Below are positions 33,016 through 42,195 of a stretch of 64,000 nucleotides of DNA, piece by piece. The notes under the pieces were generated by a model, which had not been told where the DNA came from, searched no databases, and was given only the letters and a program-made list of their open reading frames with translations. This DNA comes from Tessaracoccus flavescens (GTDB lineage: Bacteria; Actinomycetota; Actinomycetes; Propionibacteriales; Propionibacteriaceae). The translations under genes and the position numbers were made by a program. Location of the stretch: positions 2,976,001 through 3,040,000 of the forward strand of contig NZ_CP019607.1 of NCBI RefSeq assembly GCF_001998865.1, read 5' to 3'. Numbering within the stretch: position 1 is the stretch's first letter; the number at the start of each line of letters is the position of its first letter.

Positions 33016-33589
33016 TCAGGCGCCGACGAGTTCGTCCTGCGCCCAGGCCGCGAACGTCGTTTCCGTCGTGCTCGCGACGGTGCGTGGCCGCTCAGGCGTG
33101 AAACCCTCCCTCAGCCCGGTCGACATGGCTAGCACCGCCTCGGCGAGGCCACGTGGCATGCCAGCCTGCAGGTAGCCGGCCAGCAGTTCGTCGTCGCCGA
33201 TCCGCTCGGCCCGGATCTCGCGTCGCAGCACCGAGCTCAGGATCTCGGCGACCCTCGACCATGAGAGGTCGACCGGTCCGTGGACGGCCCTGACCGTGCG
33301 CCCCGACCAGTCGCGGTTGAGCAGCAGCCCGGCCGCCACTTCGGCGATGTCGCGTGGCGCGACCCATGGCATCTCGGCGTTCCACCCCGACGCTGCTCTG
33401 CCGCACGACCCGCCCGATGCCGTTGTCTGTGACCGCTGAGGTGAGCGCGATCCGGACAAGCCCCTGGAGCTCTCTTGGCACCTTCTCCGGGTCTCGCACG
33501 AGGAGGAGGGGCTCGACCCCTGCCCGGATCAGCGTCCTCACCAGGTGGGATCCGACGTTGCAGTTGGGCGTCGTGACTGCGATGTTCAT
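33016..33589 (-). pseudogene. NmrA-like NAD(P)-binding protein with internal deletions
   Basis: The start from 33589 is a Rossmann-type beginning (MNIAVTTPNCNVGSHLVRTL, LLLVRDPEKVP). It then jumps to VTDNGIGRVVRQSSVG, a segment that follows some 60 residues later in relatives. Near 33395 it jumps again and out of frame to MPWVAPRDIAEVAAGLLLNR, which leads to a normal C-terminus. More than 100 residues of the family's 280 or so are missing. It cannot encode a working protein. Confidence 0.75.
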
Positions 33590-33670
33590 GGCTGCTCCCT
33601 TCGGTGGGACCCCCGTTACGCAGCGGGACAGACAGATGTGTCCGGCGCCGACACCCGTCCGGTCGGCGGG

Positions 33671-34642
33671 TCAGGCCGGGGTGCGCAGCGCGTTCGGCCC
33701 GCCCGAGATGTCATCGAGCGCCGAGACGATGGGAGCGACCAGCTCCTTGCCCTCGGTGTCGATCAGCTCCACGAGCTGCTCGACGGTGCGGGGCCCGACG
33801 AGCGCCGAGGCCACCTGGGGCGCGTCTCGCACCCACAGGAGGGCGACCTGTGACGGCGTGAGCCCGAGCCCCTGGGCGGCGTGTGCGACGGCGTCGACGA
33901 TGGCGGCGGAGCGGGGCTGAAGGTAGGGCTCGAGGAACCAGCTGAAGTGGTCGGACGCGGCGCGCGAGTCGCGCGGCAGCCTGCCGCCGCGGTACTTGCC
34001 GGTCAGGGCGCCTCGGCCAAGGCTCGACCAGGCGAGCAGGCCGAGCCGGTGGTACGCCGCGGCGCCGACGACCTCGACCTCGGCGCGCCGGGCCAGCAGC
34101 GAGTACTCCACCTGGATGCTGGACAGGGGTGTGCGTGCCCGGTCGGCCTCCTGCCACGTGGCCGCGGTGGCCGTCTGCCAGCCCACGAAGTTGGACACCC
34201 CGACGTAGCGGGCCATGCCGCGCGCCACTGCCGTGTCGAGCGCGGAGAGGGTCTCCTCGATCGGCGCAGACCCCCAGGCGTGCACCTGCCAGAGGTCCAC
34301 GTGGTCGGTCTTCAGCCGCCTGAGCGACTGCTCCAGATCGTCAAGCAGTGCGCCGCGGGAGGTGTCGATGACGCGACGGGAGTCGCGCACCACGAAGCCG
34401 GCCTTCGTCGCGATTACGAGCGACTCGCGAGGCAGCCCGGCGGCCAGCGCCTTGCCGACCATCTTCTCGGCCACCCCAGCCCCGTAGGCGGGGGAGACGT
34501 CGACCAGGTTGCCCCCTGCGCCGACGAACTCGTGTAGCAGGTCCCGCGCGGCGGGCCACTCGACGTCGCGGCCCCAGGAGATGGTGCCGAGGCCGAGGCG
34601 CGAGACCTGCAGCCCGGAGGCGCCGAGTGGTCGAAGAAGCAT
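33671..34642 (-). CDS. Aldo/keto reductase
   Basis: The start at 34642 (MLLRPLGASGLQVSRLGLGT) gives 323 residues of a typical AKR barrel. The catalytic tetrad is visible as Asp in LVDVSPAYG, Tyr in SPAYGAGVAEKMVGKAL, Lys in VIATKAGF and His in LWQVHAW. NADPH-binding residues occur in the C-terminal GRGALTGKYRGG and VGPRTVEQL. The reading frame runs upstream to 34843 but overlaps uppP, so that start is rejected. The substrate is unknown. Confidence 0.87.
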   Translation of the reverse strand: MLLRPLGASGLQVSRLGLGTISWGRDVEWPAARDLLHEFVGAGGNLVDVSPAYGAGVAEKMVGKALAAGLPRESLVIATKAGFVVRDSRRVIDTSRGALLDDLEQSLRRLKTDHVDLWQVHAWGSAPIEETLSALDTAVARGMARYVGVSNFVGWQTATAATWQEADRARTPLSSIQVEYSLLARRAEVEVVGAAAYHRLGLLAWSSLGRGALTGKYRGGRLPRDSRAASDHFSWFLEPYLQPRSAAIVDAVAHAAQGLGLTPSQVALLWVRDAPQVASALVGPRTVEQLVELIDTEGKELVAPIVSALDDISGGPNALRTPA

Positions 34643-34671
34643 GGAGGGGGGTCCTAGGTCTCGTGTGCGGC

Positions 34672-35496
34672 TCAGGCGGCAAGCACGCCGGTCAGGATCA
34701 GGGCGGTCACAACGGCGGCGATCACCAGACGGTAGATCACGAAGATCCGGAAGTTGTGCGTCGAGATGTAGCGCAGCAGCCAGGCGATGACGGCGTAGCC
34801 GATGATGAAGGCGAGCACCGTCGCGACGATGGTCGGTCCCCACGAGACCGAGGCGTCGGTTCCGATGTCCTTGAGCTTGTAGAGACCCGAGCCGAAGACG
34901 GCGGGCACCGCGAGCAGGAAGGCGTAGCGGGTGGCCGCCTCACGGGTGTAGCCGAGGAAGAGGCCGCCGGAGATCGTCGCACCGGAGCGGGAGACGCCCG
35001 GGATCAGGGCGGCCGCCTGGAACAGGCCGAAGAGGATGCCGTCGCGCCAGGAGAGGTCCTTCAGCTCCCGGGTGTTGTTCTCGCCCACCTTGTCTGCAAC
35101 GGCGAGCACGATGGCGACGCCGGCCAGCATCGCGACGGTGATCCACAGGTTGCGCAGCGTCGAGTCGATGGCGTCCTGGAACAGCAGGCCGAGCAGCACG
35201 ATCGGGATCGAACCGATGATCACGAGCCAGCCCATGCGGGCGTCGGGATCACCCTTCTCCACCTTCCCGGTGAAGCTGCCGAACCAGTGCGTGATGATGC
35301 GCCAGATGTCCTTGCGGAAGTAGACGAGCACTGCCGTCTCGGTACCGAGCTGCGTCACCGCGGTGAACGCCGCGCCCGGATCCTTCCCTCCGAAGAACAG
35401 CTGCCCGACGATTGAGACGTGGGCGCTGGACGAGATGGGCAGGAACTCCGTCAGCCCCTGCACGATGCCCAGCACGATCGCCTGCAACCAGTCCAC
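34672..35496 (-). CDS. uppP: Undecaprenyl-diphosphatase
   Basis: The 274-residue membrane protein has eight or so helices and the two BacA/UppP motifs: GLTEFLPISSSAHVSIV (about 14-30, active-site Glu and Ser) and PGVSRSGATISGGLFLG (about 170). It removes a phosphate from undecaprenyl pyrophosphate to recycle the lipid carrier of cell-wall synthesis and gives bacitracin tolerance. GAGGGAG precedes the ATG. The gene is followed by the aldo/keto reductase. Confidence 0.93.
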   Translation of the reverse strand: MDWLQAIVLGIVQGLTEFLPISSSAHVSIVGQLFFGGKDPGAAFTAVTQLGTETAVLVYFRKDIWRIITHWFGSFTGKVEKGDPDARMGWLVIIGSIPIVLLGLLFQDAIDSTLRNLWITVAMLAGVAIVLAVADKVGENNTRELKDLSWRDGILFGLFQAAALIPGVSRSGATISGGLFLGYTREAATRYAFLLAVPAVFGSGLYKLKDIGTDASVSWGPTIVATVLAFIIGYAVIAWLLRYISTHNFRIFVIYRLVIAAVVTALILTGVLAA

Positions 35497-35558
35497 TGAA
35501 TCTCCCTCTCGTCCGGCAAATCAGCGCAACTCTACTCCGAGCCGTGCCGGGGGCCGAT

Positions 35559-35571
35559 TAGGCTTGCCGAC
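35559..35571 (+). promoter_or_regulatory. Leaderless -10 element TAGGCT
   Basis: TAGGCT (35559-35564) lies seven bases before the ATG at 35572, and no ribosome binding site is present. Confidence 0.55.
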
Positions 35572-36228
35572 ATGACGAAGGTGGTCCTCATCCGGCACGG
35601 ACGCTCGACGGCGAACGCTCAGGGCATCCTCGCCGGGCGCGCACCCGGCATCTCCCTCGACGACGTCGGGAGGCGGCAGGCCGGCCGGCTCGGCGAGCTC
35701 TTCGCCGAGGTCCAGATCGCCGCCGCCTACACCTCCCCGATCCAGCGCTGCCGCGAGACCGCCGAGCTGGCAGGCTTCCCCGATGCCGAGCCCGTCGACG
35801 ACATCACCGAGTGCGACTACGGGACGTGGACGGGCGCGAAGCTCGAGTCGCTGCACACCGAGGAGGTCTGGGGCGACATCCAGGCCGCCCCGTCGCGGGT
35901 CTCCTTCCCGGAGGGCGAGTCGATGATGGAGATGTTCCAGCGCACAACGGCGATGGTGCGCGAGCTGGCCGCGAGGCACGCCGAGACGGAGACGGTGCTG
36001 GTCTTCTCCCACGGCGACCCGATCAAGGCGGTCCTGGCAGACGCCTTCGGCATGCGCCTGGATGACTTCCAGCGGATCCACGTCAGCCCCGCCGGGATCA
36101 GCATCATCGACTACCGGGGCGACCGGCCGTTCGTGATGTGCGTCAACGCGGGCGACGACCCGACCTCGATGCTCGCCAGCTTGACGGGTCCGGCGGTCGG
36201 CGGCGGCGACGTCTCGAAACCCGCGTAG
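35572..36228 (+). CDS. Histidine phosphatase-superfamily protein (MSMEG_4193-type phosphomutase)
   Basis: The 218-residue protein has the phosphoglycerate-mutase fold signature VLIRHGRSTANAQG (catalytic His and Arg), SPIQRCRETAE, ECDYGTWTG and the second catalytic His in VFSHGDPIK. The C-terminal IHVSPAGISIIDY fits the actinobacterial MSMEG_4193 family, which is almost always next to DUF3090 and SCO1664-family genes, as here. The specific substrate is not known. Confidence 0.88.
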   Translation: MTKVVLIRHGRSTANAQGILAGRAPGISLDDVGRRQAGRLGELFAEVQIAAAYTSPIQRCRETAELAGFPDAEPVDDITECDYGTWTGAKLESLHTEEVWGDIQAAPSRVSFPEGESMMEMFQRTTAMVRELAARHAETETVLVFSHGDPIKAVLADAFGMRLDDFQRIHVSPAGISIIDYRGDRPFVMCVNAGDDPTSMLASLTGPAVGGGDVSKPA

Positions 36229-36237
36229 GCTTCAGAC
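36226..36237 (+). promoter_or_regulatory. Leaderless -10 element TAGGCT
   Basis: TAGGCT (36226-36231) lies six bases before the ATG at 36238 and overlaps the stop codon of the preceding gene. Confidence 0.5.
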
Positions 36238-36759
36238 ATGATGCTGGAGTTTGACCGCCCCGACCGCTGCGTCGTCGGAACCGTCGGCCAGCCGGGCAAC
36301 CGCCTCTTCCTGATCCAGGTCGCACAGGGCGGTCAGCTGGCCGCCGTCGCGCTGGAGAAGCAGCAGGCGCAGCTCCTCGGGGTGCGCGTCGCGGAGGTGC
36401 TCGATCAGCTCGCCGACCTCGGCCACGACGTGCCGCCGGAGCAGGCGCCCGCCGACATGGGCCCCCTCGACGCCCCGGTCAACGTGGACTTCCGGGCCGC
36501 TGCGATCGGCCTGGCCTGGGACTCGGACTCCCAGCGCCTCGTGCTCGAACTGTTCTCCGTCGAGGCCGACGAGTACTCGGGCGAGAACTCCCTCCTCCAG
36601 GTGCGGCTGACCCCGGCCATGGCCAGGGAGTTCTCCGGCCGCGCCGCCGTCATCGTCGCCTCCGGCCGCCCCGCCTGCCCCGCGTGCGGCCAGCCGCTCG
36701 ACCCGGGCGGCCACATCTGTCCGCGCGCCAACGGCTACCGGGGCGACCTGTTCTCATGA
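36238..36759 (+). CDS. DUF3090 family protein
   Basis: The 173-residue protein begins FDRPDRCVVGTVGQPGNRLF and ends in a small zinc-ribbon-like segment (CPACGQPLDPGGHICPRANG), both typical of DUF3090. The function is unknown. The fixed neighbourhood with the phosphomutase and the kinase-like SCO1664 protein suggests a joint pathway. Its stop overlaps the start of the next gene (ATGA). Confidence 0.9.
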   Translation: MMLEFDRPDRCVVGTVGQPGNRLFLIQVAQGGQLAAVALEKQQAQLLGVRVAEVLDQLADLGHDVPPEQAPADMGPLDAPVNVDFRAAAIGLAWDSDSQRLVLELFSVEADEYSGENSLLQVRLTPAMAREFSGRAAVIVASGRPACPACGQPLDPGGHICPRANGYRGDLFS

Positions 36760-37493
36760 CGTCGCCCACCGGCGAGCTGACCCTCATCGGGCGCCTGGTC
36801 GACGCCTCCAACGGCACATTTCTCGCCGCGGACGAGGCGCAGCGTTCCTGGGTCTACAAGCCGGTCGCGGGGGAGGCGCCCCTCTGGGACTTCCCGGCGG
36901 GCACCCTCAGCAGGAGAGAGGTGGCCGCCTACGAGCTCTCGAAGACGCTCGGCCTCGACGTCGTGCCGCCGACCGTGTGGATCGACGGGCCCCTCGGCGA
37001 GGGCTCGGCTCAGGCGTGGATCGAGGGCGAACCGACGGAGCTGATCGACCTGCTCCAGCCTGAGGAACTCACCGAAGGCTGGCTGCCGATACTTGCCGCG
37101 AGGACCGAGGACGACAAGCCGGTGATCCTCGCACACAGGGACGACCCGAGGCTGCGGCGGGTCGCCCTGTTCGACGCTCTCCTGAACAACTCCGACCGCA
37201 AGGCCAGCCACCTGATCGCTGATGGCGAACGCATCGCCGGGGTCGACCATGGCGTGAGCCTGCACATCGACGACAAGCTCCGCACCGTCCTGTGGGGCTG
37301 GGCCGGGGACCCCATCACGCCTGACGAGCAGTCACTCGTCGCGCTGGTGGCCTCCCTCGGCGGCCCCCTCGCGCCCGGCCTCGGTGACGAGGAATGGGAG
37401 GCGCTGACGGCGCGGGCGGAGGCGATTCTCGCCGAGGGAGAGCTGCCACGGCCGTCTGGCAGGTGGCCTGGCATCCCGTGGCCCCCGTTGTAG
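36756..37493 (+). CDS. SCO1664-family protein (PI3/4-kinase-like fold)
   Basis: The ATG at 36756 overlaps the DUF3090 stop. The 245-residue protein has the expected SWVYKPVAGEAPLWDFPAGT (nucleotide-binding Lys), then LSRREVAAYELSKTLGL and the catalytic-loop-like LFDALLNNSDRKASHLI and GVDHGVSLHIDDKLRTVLWG (Asp of the metal site). This resembles the phosphatidylinositol-kinase-like fold of the family. The substrate is unknown. Confidence 0.87.
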   Translation: MTSPTGELTLIGRLVDASNGTFLAADEAQRSWVYKPVAGEAPLWDFPAGTLSRREVAAYELSKTLGLDVVPPTVWIDGPLGEGSAQAWIEGEPTELIDLLQPEELTEGWLPILAARTEDDKPVILAHRDDPRLRRVALFDALLNNSDRKASHLIADGERIAGVDHGVSLHIDDKLRTVLWGWAGDPITPDEQSLVALVASLGGPLAPGLGDEEWEALTARAEAILAEGELPRPSGRWPGIPWPPL

Positions 37494-37497
37494 GCGC

Positions 37498-37510
37498 TAA
37501 ATTGGGCGGC
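37498..37510 (+). promoter_or_regulatory. Leaderless -10 element TAAATT
   Basis: TAAATT (37498-37503) lies seven bases before the mshC ATG, with no ribosome binding site between. Confidence 0.5.
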
Positions 37511-38764
37511 ATGTATGCGTGGGCCCCTGTCGCCGTTCCCGACCTGTCGACCTCGACCCCGGAGGTGGCGCAGCGACTGCGCGTCCACGACACCGCATCG
37601 GAGGAGCTCGTCGAGGTGCACCCGGCCGAAGGCGATGCGGCGCGGATGTACGTGTGCGGCATCACCCCCTACGACGCGACCCACCTCGGACACGCCAACA
37701 CCTACCTCACCTTCGACCTGGTCAACCGGGTCTTGCGCGACCTCGGGCTCCAGGTCAACTACACCCAGAACGTGACCGACGTCGACGACCCGCTGCTCGA
37801 GCGGGCGGCGCAGACGGGTCAGGAGTGGGAGGAGCTCGCCGAGGACCAGATCGAGCTGTTCCGCAGCGACATGCAGGGCCTGCGCGTCATCCCGCCCGCC
37901 CACTACGTCGGCGCCGTCGAGTCGATCGCCATGGTCGTCGAACTGATCGAGGAGCTGCTGCCGACCGGACTCATCTACCAGCTCGACGATCCCGAACACC
38001 CCGACTGGTACTTCAACACCGTCGCCGCGCCGGGCTTCGGCAGCATCAGCCACCTCGACGAGGCGCAGATGATCGAACGCTTCCGCGACAACGGCGGCGA
38101 TCCCGAGCGGGCGGGCAAGCGGCATCCGCTCGACTGCCTGGTGTGGCGCTTCCAGCGCCCGGACGAGCCGAGCTGGACCTCGTCGCTCGGGGCGGGACGA
38201 CCGGGCTGGCACATCGAGTGCACCGCGATCGCGCTGCGCTTCCTCGGCCGCGACTTCGACATCCAGGGCGGCGGATCGGATCTGATCTTCCCGCACCACG
38301 AGATGTGTGCGGCCGAGGCCATCGCCGCCACCGGCGTGCCCTTGGCGAAGGCGTACGTGCACTCGGGAATGGTCGCGCTCGACGGCGAGAAGATGAGCAA
38401 GTCAAAGGGCAACCTGGAACTGGTCAGCCGGCTGAGGCACGGGGGAGCGGACCCCATGGCGATCCGGCTCGCGCTGATCAACCACCACTACCGCGAGAAC
38501 TGGGAGTGGACGCCCGACCAGCTCGAGGCGGCGACCGAACGTCTGCGCACCTGGCGCTCCGTGCTCAACAACGGTGGCGCCGTGCCCGCGGCCGAGACGA
38601 TCGCCGCGATCCGCACGGCGCTGCGCGACGACCTCGACACCCCTGCCGCGCTCGCCGCCGTCGACACCTGGGTCGCCGCGTCTCTTGCCATGGACGCCGA
38701 CGATCACGCGGCCGTCGGCGAGATGACCACGGCCATCGACGCGCTGCTGGGCATCGCGCTGTAG
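37511..38764 (+). CDS. mshC: Cysteine:glucosaminyl-inositol ligase of mycothiol synthesis
   Basis: The 417-residue protein is a cysteinyl-tRNA synthetase paralogue with YVCGITPYDATHLGHANTYL (quoted in part; zinc Cys and HIGH-like HLGHAN), WHIECTAIALRFLG, the zinc ligands around GSDLIFPHHEMCAAE, and KMSKSKGN. It lacks the C-terminal anticodon-binding domain of CysS, as MshC does. It makes Cys-GlcN-Ins from Cys and GlcN-Ins using ATP. Its place after the SCO1664-family gene is the standard actinobacterial arrangement. Confidence 0.94.
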   Translation: MYAWAPVAVPDLSTSTPEVAQRLRVHDTASEELVEVHPAEGDAARMYVCGITPYDATHLGHANTYLTFDLVNRVLRDLGLQVNYTQNVTDVDDPLLERAAQTGQEWEELAEDQIELFRSDMQGLRVIPPAHYVGAVESIAMVVELIEELLPTGLIYQLDDPEHPDWYFNTVAAPGFGSISHLDEAQMIERFRDNGGDPERAGKRHPLDCLVWRFQRPDEPSWTSSLGAGRPGWHIECTAIALRFLGRDFDIQGGGSDLIFPHHEMCAAEAIAATGVPLAKAYVHSGMVALDGEKMSKSKGNLELVSRLRHGGADPMAIRLALINHHYRENWEWTPDQLEAATERLRTWRSVLNNGGAVPAAETIAAIRTALRDDLDTPAALAAVDTWVAASLAMDADDHAAVGEMTTAIDALLGIAL

Positions 38765-38768
38765 GCGG

Positions 38769-38780
38769 TAGGGTGGCGCC
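38769..38780 (+). promoter_or_regulatory. Leaderless -10 element TAGGGT
   Basis: TAGGGT (38769-38774) lies six bases before the hisE GTG. Confidence 0.45.
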
Positions 38781-39044
38781 GTGAAAACGTTCGAGCAGCT
38801 CTTCGAGGAACTCACCGAGACCAAGCGCACCCGCCCCGAGGGATCCGGCACCGTGGCCCGCCTGGATGCCGGCGTCCATTCCATCGGCAAGAAGGTCGTC
38901 GAGGAGGCCGCCGAGGTGTGGATGGCCGCCGAGTACGAGTCGAAGGAGCAGGCCGCCGAGGAGATCAGCCAACTGCTCTACCATGCCCAGGTCATGATGC
39001 TCGCGCTCGACCTCGAGCTCAAAGACGTTTACCGCTACCTCTGA
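38781..39044 (+). CDS. hisE: Phosphoribosyl-ATP diphosphatase
   Basis: The 87-residue MazG-like protein has [20 protein letters not shown] with the EExxE metal site and [15 protein letters not shown]. It hydrolyses phosphoribosyl-ATP to phosphoribosyl-AMP, the second step of histidine synthesis. A GTG start is used. hisG follows after 21 bases, and the first two histidine enzymes are thus co-transcribed. No histidine attenuator or T-box is visible. Confidence 0.94.
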   Translation: MKTFEQLFEELTETKRTRPEGSGTVARLDAGVHSIGKKVVEEAAEVWMAAEYESKEQAAEEISQLLYHAQVMMLALDLELKDVYRYL

Positions 39045-39065
39045 CCCAGAAGAAGGCCATCACCC

Positions 39066-39929
39066 ATGACCTCTGAACGCCTCCTCCGGATCGCCGTGCC
39101 CAACAAGGGCGCCCTCGCCGAGCCGGCCGCGGCCATGCTGCGCGCCGCAGGCTACCGGCAGCGCACCGACTCAAAGGACCTGACGCTGATCGACACCGAT
39201 CACGACGTCGAGTTCTACTACCTGCGTCCCCGCGACATCGCCGTCTACATCGGTCGCGGCGACCTTGACCTCGGCATCACCGGGCTAGACATGCTCCTGG
39301 ACTCCGGCGCGGATGCGAGCGAGATCATGCAACTCGGCTTCGCGGAGTCGAGGTTCAGGTTCGCCGCCCGCGGTGGCGAGTCGATGAGCGTCGCCGACCT
39401 GAACGGCAAGCGCATCGCCACCTCGTACCCCGGACTGCTGCAGGCCTACCTCGACCGTGAGTCCGTCACCGCAGAGCTGGTCAAGCTCGACGGGGCCGTC
39501 GAGTCGGCCATCCGGCTCGGGGTCGCCGACGTGATCGCCGACGTCGTCGACACCGGGACCACGCTGCGTCGTGCTGGGCTCGAACTGTTCGGCGAGCCGA
39601 TCTGCACCTCCGAGGCGGTGCTCATCCAGCGTAACGGCGGAGGCGAACTGCCCCCGCAGGCGGACGCGCTGCGCACCCGGCTCACGTCGGTGCTCGTCGC
39701 GCAGAACTACCTGATGATGGACTACAACGTCGAACTGTCGAAGCTCGAGGCCACCAAGCAGCTCGCTCCGGGCGTCGAGGGCCCGACCGTGTCGAACCTC
39801 GCGAAGGAGGGATGGTGCGCCGTTCGCGTGCTCGTCCCGCGCAAGGGGGCCCATCTGCTGATGGACAAGCTCTACCAGGCAGGCGCACGGGGCATCCTGA
39901 TGACCGAGTTGGCGGCGTGCAGGCTGTGA
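39066..39929 (+). CDS. hisG: ATP phosphoribosyltransferase, long form
   Basis: The 287-residue enzyme begins LLRIAVPNKGALAEPAAAML. It has DIAVYIGRGDLDLGITGLDM, the phosphate-binding region VADVIADVVDTGTTLRRAGL (quoted in part) and a C-terminal ACT-like regulatory domain (about 205-287, EGWCAVRVLVPRKGAHLLMD). The long form is self-sufficient and feedback-inhibited by histidine; no hisZ is needed. It catalyses the first step of histidine synthesis. Confidence 0.95.
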   Translation: MTSERLLRIAVPNKGALAEPAAAMLRAAGYRQRTDSKDLTLIDTDHDVEFYYLRPRDIAVYIGRGDLDLGITGLDMLLDSGADASEIMQLGFAESRFRFAARGGESMSVADLNGKRIATSYPGLLQAYLDRESVTAELVKLDGAVESAIRLGVADVIADVVDTGTTLRRAGLELFGEPICTSEAVLIQRNGGGELPPQADALRTRLTSVLVAQNYLMMDYNVELSKLEATKQLAPGVEGPTVSNLAKEGWCAVRVLVPRKGAHLLMDKLYQAGARGILMTELAACRL

Positions 39930-40468
39930 GCGGGGAGTCAGGCGTGCAGCACGACGACCGGGAGCCGCAGGAGGTTCCCGAGCGGCTGTCCTACACGAGC
40001 CCTCCCGCGTTGATGACGGCCGTCGTGCTTTCCATCGTCCTGCTGTCGTTCTCCATGTTCGGCTGGTACGCCCTCGGCAAGGAGATCCGTGAGCAGGTGA
40101 CCTGGATCCAGGCCGGAACGCTGCTCTTCTTCATCTTCGTGATGATCGGCGTGATGCTCTCGGTCGGGTACTCCCGGCTCTGGGCCAACGAGGAGGGCAT
40201 CACCGTGCGCAACGGGCCGATCCTGCGCCGCTACCCGATCGACCAGATCGCAGGCGTGCGGCTCCGCAAGGGCGACGCATGGTCGTCCCTGCTCCTGAAG
40301 GGCGAGGAGGAGCTCAAGCGCAAGCCTGTGCTCGCGATCCAGTCGCTCGAGGGTGAGGGCGCCCAGCGCAAGCTGATCGAGCTGCGCCGCTGGCTCGTGG
40401 CGCACGGGGCCACGTCGCGCGACGTCGACGTGCGGCCCGAGGATCAGCCGCCCGCGGACGAGGACTGA
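39926..40468 (+). CDS. PH-domain-containing membrane protein
   Basis: A GTG at 39926 overlaps the hisG stop (GTGA), giving 180 residues with two transmembrane helices (about 34-53 and 65-85). A small bacterial PH-like domain follows (RLWANEEGITVRNGPILRRY, then IAGVRLRKGDAW) with a charged C-terminus. Such proteins follow hisG in many actinobacteria. Function is unknown. Confidence 0.8.
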   Translation: MSGESGVQHDDREPQEVPERLSYTSPPALMTAVVLSIVLLSFSMFGWYALGKEIREQVTWIQAGTLLFFIFVMIGVMLSVGYSRLWANEEGITVRNGPILRRYPIDQIAGVRLRKGDAWSSLLLKGEEELKRKPVLAIQSLEGEGAQRKLIELRRWLVAHGATSRDVDVRPEDQPPADED

Positions 40469-40478
40469 GTCCCCGACC

Positions 40479-41000
40479 TCACATGATCCCGCGCTTCTTC
40501 AGCAGGGCCTCGATCTCGGCATCCTCCGGGTCGAGGCCCTTCTGCTGCGCGGGCTTGGCCTGAGGCTGGGCGGCGGGCCTGCCTGCGGCCGGGGTCGTCT
40601 GCTGCTCTGCTTGCTTCCCGGCGAGCGAGGGCTGGGCCTTCTTCTGGGCGAGGCGATCCGAGCCGGCGGTCGGGGCGACCTGCTCCTGGGGCGCGGCGGC
40701 GCGGCCCTTCCCCTTCGGCAGGAGGATGCCGATCACGAACAGCACGATGCCGCCGATGGCGAGGCCAAGGCCCCAGGCGACCGCGGTGGTGAAGGCGGTG
40801 CGCTGGAACCAGTCCACGAGGCTACGAATGCCGTTGACCGTCAGGTCCGTCACACCCGTCAGGTACAGGCCGACGGGAATCGCCGCGAGCCCGAGACCGA
40901 TCACCAACGCCCGGATGCTCCGGTTGCGGGCCATCAGACCCGCGGCGATCGCGAGGATGACAATGGCGAGGCCGACGGTGATGATCAGTGACACTGGCAT
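40479..41000 (-). CDS. Membrane protein with Gln/Ala/Pro-rich cytoplasmic tail
   Basis: The 173-residue protein has three transmembrane helices (about 5-24, 30-50 and 75-95), then a low-complexity linker and a short charged end GLDPEDAEIEALLKKRGIM, a SHOCT-like helix. On the minus strand CAGACT stands six bases before the ATG, and GGAG overlaps that spacing. The family was not recognised further. Confidence 0.6.
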   Translation of the reverse strand: MPVSLIITVGLAIVILAIAAGLMARNRSIRALVIGLGLAAIPVGLYLTGVTDLTVNGIRSLVDWFQRTAFTTAVAWGLGLAIGGIVLFVIGILLPKGKGRAAAPQEQVAPTAGSDRLAQKKAQPSLAGKQAEQQTTPAAGRPAAQPQAKPAQQKGLDPEDAEIEALLKKRGIM

Positions 41001-41096
41001 GGCTCCAGTCTGTCACACGCGTCCGCCGACGGACCGCCGACCGTGGTCGCTCCCGCAACCGGATCCGGTCAGGGTCTGGGCCCGTCGGGCGCTAGT

Positions 41097-42195
41097 TGTA
41101 CTGACCACGGAGATTGAGTACGCGCGGCGGGTCTGCTGGACATAGGGGAAGACCTCTGAGTGAAGTGTGGGACTTACGACAGAACCCATTTCACGAAACA
41201 GAGGTCTTCCATGCCCCACCGTAACGCCATACTCACCGAAACCGGACGTCTGCACCTGGCCCAGCTCGTCGTTGACCAGGGCTGGACCCTGCGGCGAGCC
41301 GCGGAACGTTTCGGTGTCGCGGTCAACACCGCCCGCCGCTGGGCGCAGCGTTACCGCGAACAGGGCCTGGCCGGGATGGTCGACAAGTCCTCTCGCCCGA
41401 AGCATTGCCCGCATCAACTCTCGCAGCGCACCGAGCGTCGCATCGTCGGGTTGCGTGTAACCAAGCGCTGGGGCCCGGCCCGGATCGCCTACCACCTTCA
41501 CCTGAACCCCTCGACGGTCCACAAGGTCATCAGGCGCTACGGCTGCCCACCCCTGCGATGGACCGATCCTGCTACCGGAGCCAGGATCAAAACCTCACGC
41601 GCCGAGAAACGCCGCTACGAGCACGCCGCCCCCGGCGACCTGGTCCACGTCGACATCAAGAAACTCGGCCGGATCCCCGACGGCGGCGGCCACAAAGTGC
41701 TGGGCCGTGCCGCGGGTACCCGGAACAAGACCAGAACCGCCACGAACCGCCGGCCCGGGTATGCCTACATCCACAACGCCGTCGACGACCACTCCCGCTT
41801 GGCCTACAGCGAAATCCTGACCGACGAGAAGAAGGAAACCGCCGCCGCGTTCTGGCAACGCGCCAACGCCTTCTTCAACGCCGCCGGGATCACCGTGACA
41901 CGAGTCTTGACTGACAACGGCGCCTGCTACCGCTCCAACGCCTTCAAAAAGGCTCTCGGCGACGACATCACACACAAACGCACCCGCCCCTACCGACCCC
42001 AAACCAACGGCAAAGTCGAACGGTTCAACCGCATCATGCTCGAGGAATGGGCCTATGCCCAGCCCTACACCTCCGAAACCCAGCGAGTCGCCGCCTTCGA
42101 CCAATGGCTGCACCATTACAATCACCACCGAGGCCACACCGCGCTCAAGGGACATCCCCCAGCCGCGCGCGTACCCAACCTATCCGGGGTGAACA
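41097..42195 (+). mobile_element. IS481-family insertion sequence with 6-bp GCTAGT target duplication
   Basis: GCTAGT is repeated exactly at 41091-41096 and 42196-42201. The enclosed 1099 bp begin TGTACTGACCACGG and end in the complement of TGTTCACCCCGG, imperfect inverted repeats with matching TGT tips. IS481 of Bordetella is known to duplicate NCTAGN on insertion, so the family and the target fit. The transposase gene runs to the right end and takes its stop codon from the target copy. Confidence 0.87.

Noticed and set aside
37519..38784. 421-codon frame overlapping mshC in another frame
   Set aside because: Arg/Pro-rich shadow of mshC.
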